Assembly (NCBI RefSeq): GCF_027924405.1
Contig: NZ_AP026978.1
Coordinates: forward strand, 6,510,001-6,574,000
DNA: 64,000 bases
From: Nocardia sputorum
GTDB lineage: Bacteria > Actinomycetota > Actinomycetes > Mycobacteriales > Mycobacteriaceae
Direction of reading: 5' to 3'
Below the pieces are notes generated by a model that ran no database searches, was not told the origin of the DNA, and was given only the letters and a program-made list of their open reading frames with translations. The translations under genes were made by a program, and so were the position numbers. This document shows, piece by piece, positions 19,472 through 26,620 of this stretch (the stretch's first letter is position 1; each line of letters starts with the position of its first letter).

Positions 19472-20116
19472 CTAGCGCCGCACCCAGCGCCAGGCGAACT
19501 CGTCCGGCGCGGGCGGAGGTCCCGGGAGTTCACCGTCCGCGCTCATTCCGGCCAGCAGCATGGCGAGTACCCGGCGGCGCAGCTGGGCGGTGCGCTCCGG
19601 GCTGGGCAGCGTGATGGCCGCGCAGGATTCCAAGATCAGGCCGAGGTCCTGCGGTGTGACGTCCGGGCGCAGCTTGCCGGAGGCATGCGCGCGGCGCACG
19701 ATCTCCGCGGTCGCCTCGCCGGAGCGGGTGACGTCGGGCAGCATCGATTCGTCAGGGGTGAAGGTGCCGGCGAGATGCACGGTGAGCGAGTGCACGTCGG
19801 CGTCGACCACCCGCTCCAGGAAGCCGACCAGGGCGCGCCAGCCGTCCGGGTCCTCCAGCGCCGCTTCGGCTTCCGCGTTGTACCGGCGCAGACCGTCGTG
19901 ACAGAGCGTACGTAGCAGCACTTCCTTGCTGGGATAGCGCCGGTAGAGCGCGCTGATCCCGACGCCGGCGCGTTCGGCGACGGCGGAGATCGGAGCCGTG
20001 GCGTCGGCGAGGAACACCGCGCGGGCGGCCTCCAGGATCAAGCCGTCGTTACGGGCGGCCTGCGCCTTGCGGCCGGGCAGGCCCTTCTGAGCTGGGGCAT
20101 CGGATGTCTTCGGCAT
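19472..20116 (-). CDS. TetR-family regulator, divergent from epoxide hydrolase
   Basis: A 214-residue TetR protein with the helix-turn-helix PISAVAERAGVGISALYRRY near residues 42-61 and a C-terminal domain of the kind that often regulates detoxification genes. TATTCT lies exactly at -12 to -7 from the ATG, so the start is probably leaderless. A perfect palindrome sits just upstream in the divergent intergenic region. It likely represses itself, the downstream VOC gene, and the divergent epoxide hydrolase. Confidence 0.9.
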   Translation of the reverse strand: MPKTSDAPAQKGLPGRKAQAARNDGLILEAARAVFLADATAPISAVAERAGVGISALYRRYPSKEVLLRTLCHDGLRRYNAEAEAALEDPDGWRALVGFLERVVDADVHSLTVHLAGTFTPDESMLPDVTRSGEATAEIVRRAHASGKLRPDVTPQDLGLILESCAAITLPSPERTAQLRRRVLAMLLAGMSADGELPGPPPAPDEFAWRWVRR

Positions 20117-20122
20117 GCTCCG

Positions 20123-20174
20123 AGAATAGCACTTGAACGGAATGATCCGTTCTGTTACTGTTCAAACAGAACAG
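20123..20174. promoter_or_regulatory. tetR promoter and operators, tetR / epoxide hydrolase divergon
   Basis: The tetR -10 TATTCT is at 20123-20128 (minus strand). GAACGGA-ATGA-TCCGTTC (20135-20152) is a perfect 7-bp-arm palindrome. A second inverted repeat CTGTTC-N5-GAACAG follows at 20158-20174. Both lie between the two start codons, as expected of operators for the adjacent TetR protein. Confidence 0.65.
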
Positions 20175-20201
20175 AGCATTCCGTTTCAAAGGAGCGAGCA
20201 C

Positions 20202-21284
20202 ATGACCGCCATCACCCCCTTCCGCATCGACATCGACCAGGCCGACCTGGACGACCTGCATGATCGCCTGGCCCGCACCCGCTGGGCGGAGCAGATCCCC
20301 GGCTCGGGCGACACCTACGGGGTGAGCGTCGATCGGGTGCGCCACCTGGTCGGCTACTGGCGCGACGGGTTCGACTGGCGCGCGGTCGAGCGGGCACTGA
20401 ACGCGTACCCGCAGTTCACCACCGAGATCGACGGCCAGAACATCCACTTCCTGCACGTGAAATCCGCTCGGGACAACGCGTTCCCGCTGATCCTCACGCA
20501 CGGCTGGCCGGGCACTTTCGTCGAATTCGTCGGCGTCATCGAGCCGCTCACCGCGGCCGGGTTCGATCTGGTGATCCCCTCCGTGCCCGGGTACGGGTTC
20601 TCCGGCCCCACCACCGAGGCGGGCTGGAACGACGCGCGGATCGCCCGCGCCTGGGCGGAGCTGATGCGGCGGCTCGGCTACACCCGCTACGGGGCGGTGG
20701 GCAACGACGGAGGGGCGCAGATCTCGCCGGAACTCGGGCGCGTGGCGCCGGAGCAGGTGGTCGGCGTGCACGTGACGCAGGTGTACTCCTTCCCCTCCGG
20801 CGATCCGGCGGAGCTGGCCGACCTCGACGAGGACGAGCAGCGGTCGCTGGCCACCCTGGACTGGTTCGTGAAGAACAAGATGGGCTTCAACGTGCTGCAA
20901 TCGCAGCAGCCGCAGACGCTGGCGCACGCGATCACCGATTCGCCCGCCGGGCTGGTCGGCTGGAACGGCCAGCTGCTGGGTCCGGATCTGGACGACGACT
21001 TCGTGCTGACCAACATCGCGATCCACTGGCTCACCGGCACCGCGGGTTCGGCGATCCGGCACTACTTCGAGAAGGACAAGGCCGAGCACCCTGCCACGCC
21101 GTCCACGGTTCCGCTCGCGCTGTGCGGCTCCACCGGCGATTTCCACGGCATCCGCCGCTTCGCCGAGCGCGACCACAACATCGTGTCGTGGCGCACGCAC
21201 GACGTGTTCACCCACTACCTGCACCACGTGGCGCCCGCGCTCATGGCGGAGGAGATCACGAAGTTCTTCGACCCGCTGCGCTGA
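20202..21284 (+). CDS. epoxide hydrolase (EHN type, alpha/beta hydrolase)
   Basis: A 360-residue epoxide hydrolase. Residues 5-90 form the EHN N-terminal domain (FRIDIDQADLDDLHDRLART ... YWRDGFDWRAVE). The alpha/beta core shows the oxyanion segment LTHGWPGTFVEF and the nucleophile elbow AVGNDGGAQISPE, whose Asp should attack the epoxide; most relatives have Gly-Asp-Trp-Gly here. The start ATG 20202 follows AAAGGAG. It is divergent from the TetR gene and behind two palindromes, so it is probably inducible. Confidence 0.88.
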   Translation: MTAITPFRIDIDQADLDDLHDRLARTRWAEQIPGSGDTYGVSVDRVRHLVGYWRDGFDWRAVERALNAYPQFTTEIDGQNIHFLHVKSARDNAFPLILTHGWPGTFVEFVGVIEPLTAAGFDLVIPSVPGYGFSGPTTEAGWNDARIARAWAELMRRLGYTRYGAVGNDGGAQISPELGRVAPEQVVGVHVTQVYSFPSGDPAELADLDEDEQRSLATLDWFVKNKMGFNVLQSQQPQTLAHAITDSPAGLVGWNGQLLGPDLDDDFVLTNIAIHWLTGTAGSAIRHYFEKDKAEHPATPSTVPLALCGSTGDFHGIRRFAERDHNIVSWRTHDVFTHYLHHVAPALMAEEITKFFDPLR

Positions 21285-21390
21285 GACAGTCTCTTATGGC
21301 ATCGAGACTCACGGCCATGGTTCGTCTCGTTCTCCGCTGATGTACTGAATCCACAAGAACACAACAGCTTTCGAACCAGAGGAGAAACCA

Positions 21391-22014
21391 TTGAAGATCG
21401 CGGTCTTCGGAGCCACCGGTACGGTCGGTCGTCTCGTCGTCGAGCGGGCGCTGCGGGAGGGGCACGAGGTGACGGCCTTCACCCGCAGCGCCGCGGGCGT
21501 CGCGCAGCGGCACGAGCGGCTGCGGGTCGTGGAAGGCGATGTGCTGGACACGCATTCCGTGCAGCGCGCGGTGGAGGGGCAGGACGCGGTGCTGATCTCG
21601 CTCGGCAACGGCCGCAAGGGCGTGGTCCGCGCGGAAGGCACCAAGGCGATCATCGCCGCGATGAACCGCACGGGTGTCGAGCGGCTGATCTGCCAGACGA
21701 CGCTCGGCGTGGGCGACAGCCGGGGCAACCTGAACTTCCTGTGGAAGTACGTGATGTTCGGGCTGCTGCTGCGGCCGGCCTACGCCGACCACGTCCAGCA
21801 GGAGAAGTACGTCGAGGCCAGCGATCTGGACTGGACGATCGTGCGGCCGAGCGCCTTCACCGACGGACCGGCCACCGGCAGCTACCGGCGCGGATTCCCG
21901 GCGGGCGAGCGCGGTCTCACCTTGAAGATCGCCCGTGCCGACATCGCCGACTTCATGGTCGAGCAACTGACCGACACCACTTACCTCCGCCAGGCGCCTG
22001 GCATCTCGAACTGA
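21391..22014 (+). CDS. NAD(P)-binding atypical SDR (NmrA / biliverdin-reductase-B-like)
   Basis: A 207-residue Rossmann protein: KIAVFGATGTVGRLVVERAL at the N-terminus holds the GxxGxxG dinucleotide motif, and DWTIVRPSAFTDGP is typical of atypical short-chain dehydrogenases that lack the YxxxK pair. It starts with TTG at 21391, preceded by GAGGAG. The role is probably NAD(P)H-dependent reduction or sensing. It follows the epoxide hydrolase by 106 bp; whether they share a transcript is unclear. Confidence 0.8.
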   Translation: MKIAVFGATGTVGRLVVERALREGHEVTAFTRSAAGVAQRHERLRVVEGDVLDTHSVQRAVEGQDAVLISLGNGRKGVVRAEGTKAIIAAMNRTGVERLICQTTLGVGDSRGNLNFLWKYVMFGLLLRPAYADHVQQEKYVEASDLDWTIVRPSAFTDGPATGSYRRGFPAGERGLTLKIARADIADFMVEQLTDTTYLRQAPGISN

Positions 22015-22043
22015 GCGCACCGTGCGGCGGCCGGGAAGCGGTC

Positions 22044-23180
22044 TCAGGCGTGCTCGTGCAGGTCGCCCCAGGCCGGGAAGGGATCGGGATACTCCGCCCA
22101 CGCGCCCGGCCCCTCGGCGAACTCCGCATCGGTGAGCAGCGCGCCGTCCAGCAACGCGCGCACGTTGTCGCAATCCAGTTTGATTCCGATGAACACGATC
22201 TCCTGCCCCGGCGGCACCTCCAGTGACGACCACCAGGCGGCGGGTTCGAAGACCAGGTTCGGCCCCGCTTGCGACCACACCGCGGCCAGCGTCGAGCGGC
22301 TCGCGATCCAGCAGAAACCTTTGCTGCGCAGCAGCCCGCGCAACTGTTCCAGCGCGGCGGACAGACGCAGCGGATGGAACGGCCGATCCGCGGTGTAGGT
22401 GAGACTGCGAATGCCGTACTCCTCGGTCTCCGGCGTATGCCCGCCCGCGAGTTCCTCCGCCCAGCCCTCGGCCTCGGCGGCGACCAGCGGGTTGTAGCGG
22501 CCGGTGTCGAGCACCTCGCGCAGGTCGACCACACCGTTGCTGGTGCGCAGCACGTGAGCGCGTGGATTGAGCCTGCGCACCGTCGCCTCCACCGCCCCCG
22601 CCGCGGCCGCGCCGACCAAGTCGGTCTTGTTGACCAGCAGGACGTCGGCGAACTCGACCTGATCCACCAGCAAGTCGGCGATGGTGCGCGCGTCGCCCTC
22701 GCCCGCTTGCAGGTTCCGCTCGGCCAGCGCCTGCCCGCGCGCCACCTCGGCGAGGAAGGTAGAGGCGTCGACCACGGTCACCATGGTGTCCAGCCGCGCG
22801 ACATCGCCGAGCCGGAAGCCGTCCTCGAACTCCCAGTCGAACGTCGCGGCCACCGGCATCGGCTCGGAGATGCCGGTCGATTCGATCACCAACTGATCGA
22901 ACCGCCCCTCGCGCGCCAGCCGCGCCACGGCTTCGATCAGGTCCTCGCGCAGCGTGCAACAGATGCAGCCGTTGGTCAGCTCGACCAGCTTCTCCTCGGT
23001 GCGATCCAGGTGGCCCTGTCCCGCGACCAGCGCGGCGTCGATGTTGACCTCGCTCATGTCGTTGACGATGACCGCCACCCGGCGGCCCTCCCGGTTGGCG
23101 AGGATGTGGTTGAGCAGCGTCGTCTTGCCCGCACCGAGGAAGCCGGACAGCACGGTGACGGGAAGCAGATCGGAGTCCAT
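22044..23180 (-). CDS. CobW/COG0523-family GTPase, putative zinc metallochaperone
   Basis: A 378-residue GTPase. Walker [10 protein letters not shown] is at residues 13-21, the metal-binding GCICC at 71-75, and VNKTDL provides guanine specificity. The C-terminal CobW_C domain follows. Proteins of this group deliver zinc to client enzymes when zinc is scarce. The promoter supports this: a Zur-type box overlaps the -10 TATCAT, itself exactly at -12 to -7 of the ATG, so the mRNA should be leaderless and repressed when zinc is plentiful. Confidence 0.9.
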   Translation of the reverse strand: MDSDLLPVTVLSGFLGAGKTTLLNHILANREGRRVAVIVNDMSEVNIDAALVAGQGHLDRTEEKLVELTNGCICCTLREDLIEAVARLAREGRFDQLVIESTGISEPMPVAATFDWEFEDGFRLGDVARLDTMVTVVDASTFLAEVARGQALAERNLQAGEGDARTIADLLVDQVEFADVLLVNKTDLVGAAAAGAVEATVRRLNPRAHVLRTSNGVVDLREVLDTGRYNPLVAAEAEGWAEELAGGHTPETEEYGIRSLTYTADRPFHPLRLSAALEQLRGLLRSKGFCWIASRSTLAAVWSQAGPNLVFEPAAWWSSLEVPPGQEIVFIGIKLDCDNVRALLDGALLTDAEFAEGPGAWAEYPDPFPAWGDLHEHA

Positions 23181-23186
23181 GCATTA

Positions 23187-23202
23187 ATGATAACGATTTT
23201 CA
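23187..23202 (-). promoter_or_regulatory. Zur-type box overlapping leaderless -10
   Basis: The minus strand reads TGAAAATCGTTATCA (23188-23202), a 7-1-7 imperfect palindrome resembling the actinobacterial Zur site. It overlaps TATCAT (23187-23192), the predicted -10 of the CobW gene, so bound Zur would block polymerase. Confidence 0.75.
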
Positions 23203-23268
23203 TTTGCTGACCGCGGGCGGGTCCGGTTGCCCGAATCGCGCGAACCGGATCGCCGTAGGGTTTGTGTC

Positions 23269-24114
23269 GTGAAATTGCTGCCATTGCCCGCCGAGGGGCA
23301 GACCCCCGTCCGGGCGCTCACGATTGCCGGTACCGATTCCGGCGGAGGCGCCGGAATCCAAGCCGATACTCGCACCATGGCCCTGTGCGGCGTGCACGCG
23401 CTGGTGGCCGTCGCGGCGGTGACCGTGCAGAACACGGTGGGCGTCAGCGGATTTCACGAGATTCCACCGCAGGTCGTGGCCGCTCAGGTGCGCTCGGTCG
23501 CCGGGGACATCGGGGTCGGCGCCGCGAAGACCGGCATGCTGGCCTCCACCGCGATCATCGAGGCGGTGGCGGCGGTGTGCCGGGAGGTCGGCATCGGCCG
23601 TGACGGCGAAGTCCCGCTGGTCGTCGATCCGGTCGCGGCCTCTATGCACGGCGATCCGCTGCTGCACGCCGAGGCGCTCGACGCGCTGCGCTCCACCCTG
23701 ATCCCGCTCGCGACGGTGGTGACGCCGAACCTGGACGAGGTCCGGTTGCTCACCGGGATCGACGTCGAGGACGACGATTCGGCGCGCCGCGCCGCCGAGG
23801 CGCTGCACAAGCTGGGGCCGCGGTGGGCGATCGTGAAGGGCGGGCACCTGCGTTCCTCCGAGTACAGCACCGATCTGCTTTTCGACGGCGAGCAGTTCCT
23901 CGAGTTCACCGCACCGCGCATCGCCACCGGCAACGATCACGGTGGCGGCGACACCCTGGCCGCCGCCATCGCCTGCGCATTGGCGCACGGCTATTCGGTG
24001 CCCGAAGCGGTCGAGTTCGCCAAGGAGTGGACCTATCGCTGCCTGGCCGCGTCCTACGATCTCGGCGCGGGCCACGGGCCGGTGTCCCCGCTGTGGCGCT
24101 TGCATCGCAGCTGA
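23269..24114 (+). CDS. thiD: bifunctional HMP kinase / HMP-phosphate kinase
   Basis: A 281-residue kinase of the ribokinase superfamily that phosphorylates the thiamine pyrimidine twice. Motifs: TIAGTDSGGGAGIQAD at the N-terminus, VVDPVAASMHGDPLL, VTPNLDEVRLLTG, and the anion hole NDHGGGDTLAAAIA. In many ThiD proteins the last motif is GTGCT with a catalytic Cys; here the position is Asp, as in pyridoxal-kinase relatives. The start is GTG 23269; TAGGGT ends 7 bases before it and there is no ribosome-binding site, so the mRNA may be leaderless. It is separated from thiC by 11 kb of accessory genes. Confidence 0.92.
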   Translation: MKLLPLPAEGQTPVRALTIAGTDSGGGAGIQADTRTMALCGVHALVAVAAVTVQNTVGVSGFHEIPPQVVAAQVRSVAGDIGVGAAKTGMLASTAIIEAVAAVCREVGIGRDGEVPLVVDPVAASMHGDPLLHAEALDALRSTLIPLATVVTPNLDEVRLLTGIDVEDDDSARRAAEALHKLGPRWAIVKGGHLRSSEYSTDLLFDGEQFLEFTAPRIATGNDHGGGDTLAAAIACALAHGYSVPEAVEFAKEWTYRCLAASYDLGAGHGPVSPLWRLHRS

Positions 24115-24271
24115 GCGGCGACCGCCCGGCACACGCCATTTCTTGTCGGTGGTGGCTGCGATACTGAGAACGTCGCCGACACGGATGGCTTCAACGGCGA
24201 GGCGATCGGAACAACGAAGTTCGGCGTGAACGCGGCGGAGACCTCGGCGCCCGGCCCGGGGGGCGCTCCGG

Positions 24272-24997
24272 TCACATAGCGGAAAAAGCGAGGTGCAGCG
24301 GTTGATCCGCCGCCATCGCGATGCCGTGCAGTCGAGCGCTCGCGGCCACCAGCGCGAAGATGACCTCGCTCAGATAGTCGGCGAACTGCTCGACCGGCAT
24401 GGCCGGTGGCTCGGGCTGTTTCACCCCCAGCCACCAATCGGTGGCCGAGGCCACCGCGCCGAAGATCGAATAGATCACCAGCTCCACGCTCGCGACCTGC
24501 ACCGACTCGTCGTTCACCGCACCGGCGAACAGCTCGGCGGCGCGTTCGGCGGACTGCCTGGCCGACTGCAGGGCGCGGTCGGCGTCGCCGGACCGTCGCG
24601 TGAAGTGGCTGTGCAGCATGAACCGGAAGACGTTCGGCTGCCGCGACACCACCAGCGCGTATTCGGTCGCGGCGCGGCGCACCAGGTCACCGGCCGAGTC
24701 GCCGGTCAGGTCGAAGCTGGTCATGACTTGCTCCCAGAGCATGTCGCGCACCCGGTCGACGATCGCGTTGTAGAGGTCGCTCTTGTCCTCGAAATGGCGA
24801 TACAGCTTCGGCTTGGCCGCGCCCGCTTCCTTGGCGATGTCGCCCATGCTGACGGCGGGACCGAATTTGTCGAGCGCGCGGAACGCCGCGTCCACGAACT
24901 CCTCGCGCACCTTCCGGCGATGCTCACGCCAACGCTCGGTGCGCGCGTCCACACGTTTCGACGGCTGGTCGTCTTCCGTCCGGCCGCGCAGCATCAC
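24272..24997 (-). CDS. TetR-family transcriptional regulator
   Basis: A 241-residue TetR protein. The helix-turn-helix is SMGDIAKEAGAAKPKLYRHF near residues 50-69, preceded by a basic N-terminus. The C-terminal domain is long and hydrophobic (VELVIYSIFGAVASATDWWL), suggesting a lipophilic ligand. Start could be GTG 24997 or ATG 24994. It is convergent with thiD and has no obvious partner; the microprotein gene lies directly upstream on the same strand. Confidence 0.85.
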   Translation of the reverse strand: MMLRGRTEDDQPSKRVDARTERWREHRRKVREEFVDAAFRALDKFGPAVSMGDIAKEAGAAKPKLYRHFEDKSDLYNAIVDRVRDMLWEQVMTSFDLTGDSAGDLVRRAATEYALVVSRQPNVFRFMLHSHFTRRSGDADRALQSARQSAERAAELFAGAVNDESVQVASVELVIYSIFGAVASATDWWLGVKQPEPPAMPVEQFADYLSEVIFALVAASARLHGIAMAADQPLHLAFSAM

Positions 24998-25063
24998 GAA
25001 TCCGGATGCTACCTGCTAGCCCGGGTACCGAGACCCGGCCGTGCGCCGGGTCTCGTCCCCCGG

Positions 25064-25186
25064 TCAGTGTTTGCCGGAACCGGCGCCGCCGTCGCCCGCG
25101 GCCTTGGCCTTCTTCTCCGCTCGCTTTTCCTTGAGGGTCTTCCCGGATTTCTTGGACATCGAACTGCGCGGAGATTTGTCGGACAA
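25064..25186 (-). CDS. Lys-rich microprotein (40 aa)
   Basis: A 40-residue protein starting with TTG at 25186 after AAAGGAC. The sequence begins LSDKSPRSSM and continues SKKSGKTLKEKRAEKKAK, then a Gly-rich tail ending GSGKH. I recall short proteins with the same opening (SDKSPR) and the SKKSGKTLKEKR core across actinobacteria, which argues that this is a real gene and not chance. It is strongly basic and likely disordered; nucleic-acid or ribosome association is a guess. An internal ATG at codon 10 is possible but lacks a ribosome-binding site. Confidence 0.75.
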   Translation of the reverse strand: MSDKSPRSSMSKKSGKTLKEKRAEKKAKAAGDGGAGSGKH

Positions 25187-25342
25187 ACGTGGTCCTTTGC
25201 TCGGAGAACCTGAATGGTCCCGCTGGCATCGACCGTACGCTACGGCGGCTGCCGGGGACGCGAAACTCCTCGGGCGGCACCCCCAGGAACCTCACAGCTG
25301 AGCCCCAGCACCGTGGCAGCGTGGCCCTCGACTCTGGTTCGC

Positions 25343-26620
25343 ATGACCGAGACTTCGACCGTCGCGGCGACGGAACGGACCGAGACCACGGGCGCGCCCG
25401 TGCTGGACGTGGTGATACCCGTCTACAACGAAGAGACCGACCTCGGCGTGTGCGTCCGCAGACTGCACGCCTACCTGCGCGACGGATTCCCCTTCCCGGC
25501 GCGCATCACGGTCGCCGACAACGCGAGCACCGACGACACGCTGCAGGTCGCACAGCTGCTCGCCGAAGAACTGGACGACGTGCGCGTGGTGCACCTGTCC
25601 GCGAAGGGGCGCGGGCGGGCGCTGCGGGCGGTGTGGGAACGCTCCGACGCACAGGTGGTCGCCTACATGGACGTCGACCTGTCCACCGACCTGAACGCAC
25701 TGCTGCCCCTGGTCGCACCGCTGATCACCGGGCATTCCGACCTGGCCATCGGCACCCGGCTCGACGCCGCGTCCCGCGTGGTGCGCGGGCCCAAGCGCGA
25801 GATCATCTCGCGCTGCTACAACTTGTTGCTGAGGGCCTCGCTGCGCGCGCACTTCTCCGACGCCCAATGCGGCTTCAAGGCGATGCGCGCCGACGTGGCG
25901 CGCCGTCTGCTGCCGCTGGTGCACGACGGGGAGTGGTTCTTCGACACCGAATTGCTGGTGCTCGCCGAGCGGGCCGGTCTGCGCATCCACGAGGTTCCGG
26001 TGGACTGGATCGATGATCCGGACAGCCGCGTCGACATCGTCGACACCGCGCGCAAGGACCTGCTCGGCATCTGGCGGCTCGGGCGGGCGCTGGCCACCGG
26101 GGCGCTGCCGCTCGACGAGTTGCGGCGCTCGGTGGGCCGGGAACCGTTGGTGCCCGGGGTGCCGCTGGGCATGGTGGGACAACTGGTGCGGTTCGCGATC
26201 GTCGGCGTGCTGAGCACGCTGGCCTATCTGCTGCTCTACGTGGTGTTGCAGCCGCTGATCGGCGCGCAGGTGGCGAACTTCGCGGCGCTGCTGATCACGG
26301 CGGTGGGCAATACCGCGGCCAACCGGGCTTTCACCTTCGGCGTGCGCGGCTCGAACGGCGCGGTGTCGCACCAGTTCCAAGGACTGGTGATCTTCGGGAT
26401 CGGGTTGGCGCTCACCAGCGGGTCGCTGTTCGCGCTGCATCGGTGGGCGCCGGACGCCTCGGTGCATCTGGAGCTGTTCGTCCTGGTGGTGGCCAATCTG
26501 GTGGCTACGCTGTTGCGGTTCGTCGGGCTGCGCTGGGTGTTCCGCGACAGCGGCGGTGATCGCGCGCCGAGCGCACCGGCTCCCGCCGCCGTCGGACGCT
26601 CCGCCGAGGGAGACCGTTGA
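25343..26620 (+). CDS. GT2 glycosyltransferase fused to GtrA flippase domain
   Basis: A 425-residue fusion. Residues about 20-260 are a family-2 glycosyltransferase of the dolichyl/polyprenyl-phosphate sugar synthase type: LDVVIPVYNEETDLGV, ADNASTDDTL, and the metal-binding VAYMDVDLSTDL. Residues about 285-405 form a four-helix GtrA-like domain (VRFAIVGVLSTLAYLLLYVV ... NTAANRAFTFGVRG), which is thought to flip polyprenyl-phosphate-linked sugars. The protein would load a sugar on lipid phosphate inside the cell and move it outward. I chose ATG 25343; the frame is open for 129 bases upstream. It overlaps the GT-C gene by 4 bp. Confidence 0.85.
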   Translation: MTETSTVAATERTETTGAPVLDVVIPVYNEETDLGVCVRRLHAYLRDGFPFPARITVADNASTDDTLQVAQLLAEELDDVRVVHLSAKGRGRALRAVWERSDAQVVAYMDVDLSTDLNALLPLVAPLITGHSDLAIGTRLDAASRVVRGPKREIISRCYNLLLRASLRAHFSDAQCGFKAMRADVARRLLPLVHDGEWFFDTELLVLAERAGLRIHEVPVDWIDDPDSRVDIVDTARKDLLGIWRLGRALATGALPLDELRRSVGREPLVPGVPLGMVGQLVRFAIVGVLSTLAYLLLYVVLQPLIGAQVANFAALLITAVGNTAANRAFTFGVRGSNGAVSHQFQGLVIFGIGLALTSGSLFALHRWAPDASVHLELFVLVVANLVATLLRFVGLRWVFRDSGGDRAPSAPAPAAVGRSAEGDR

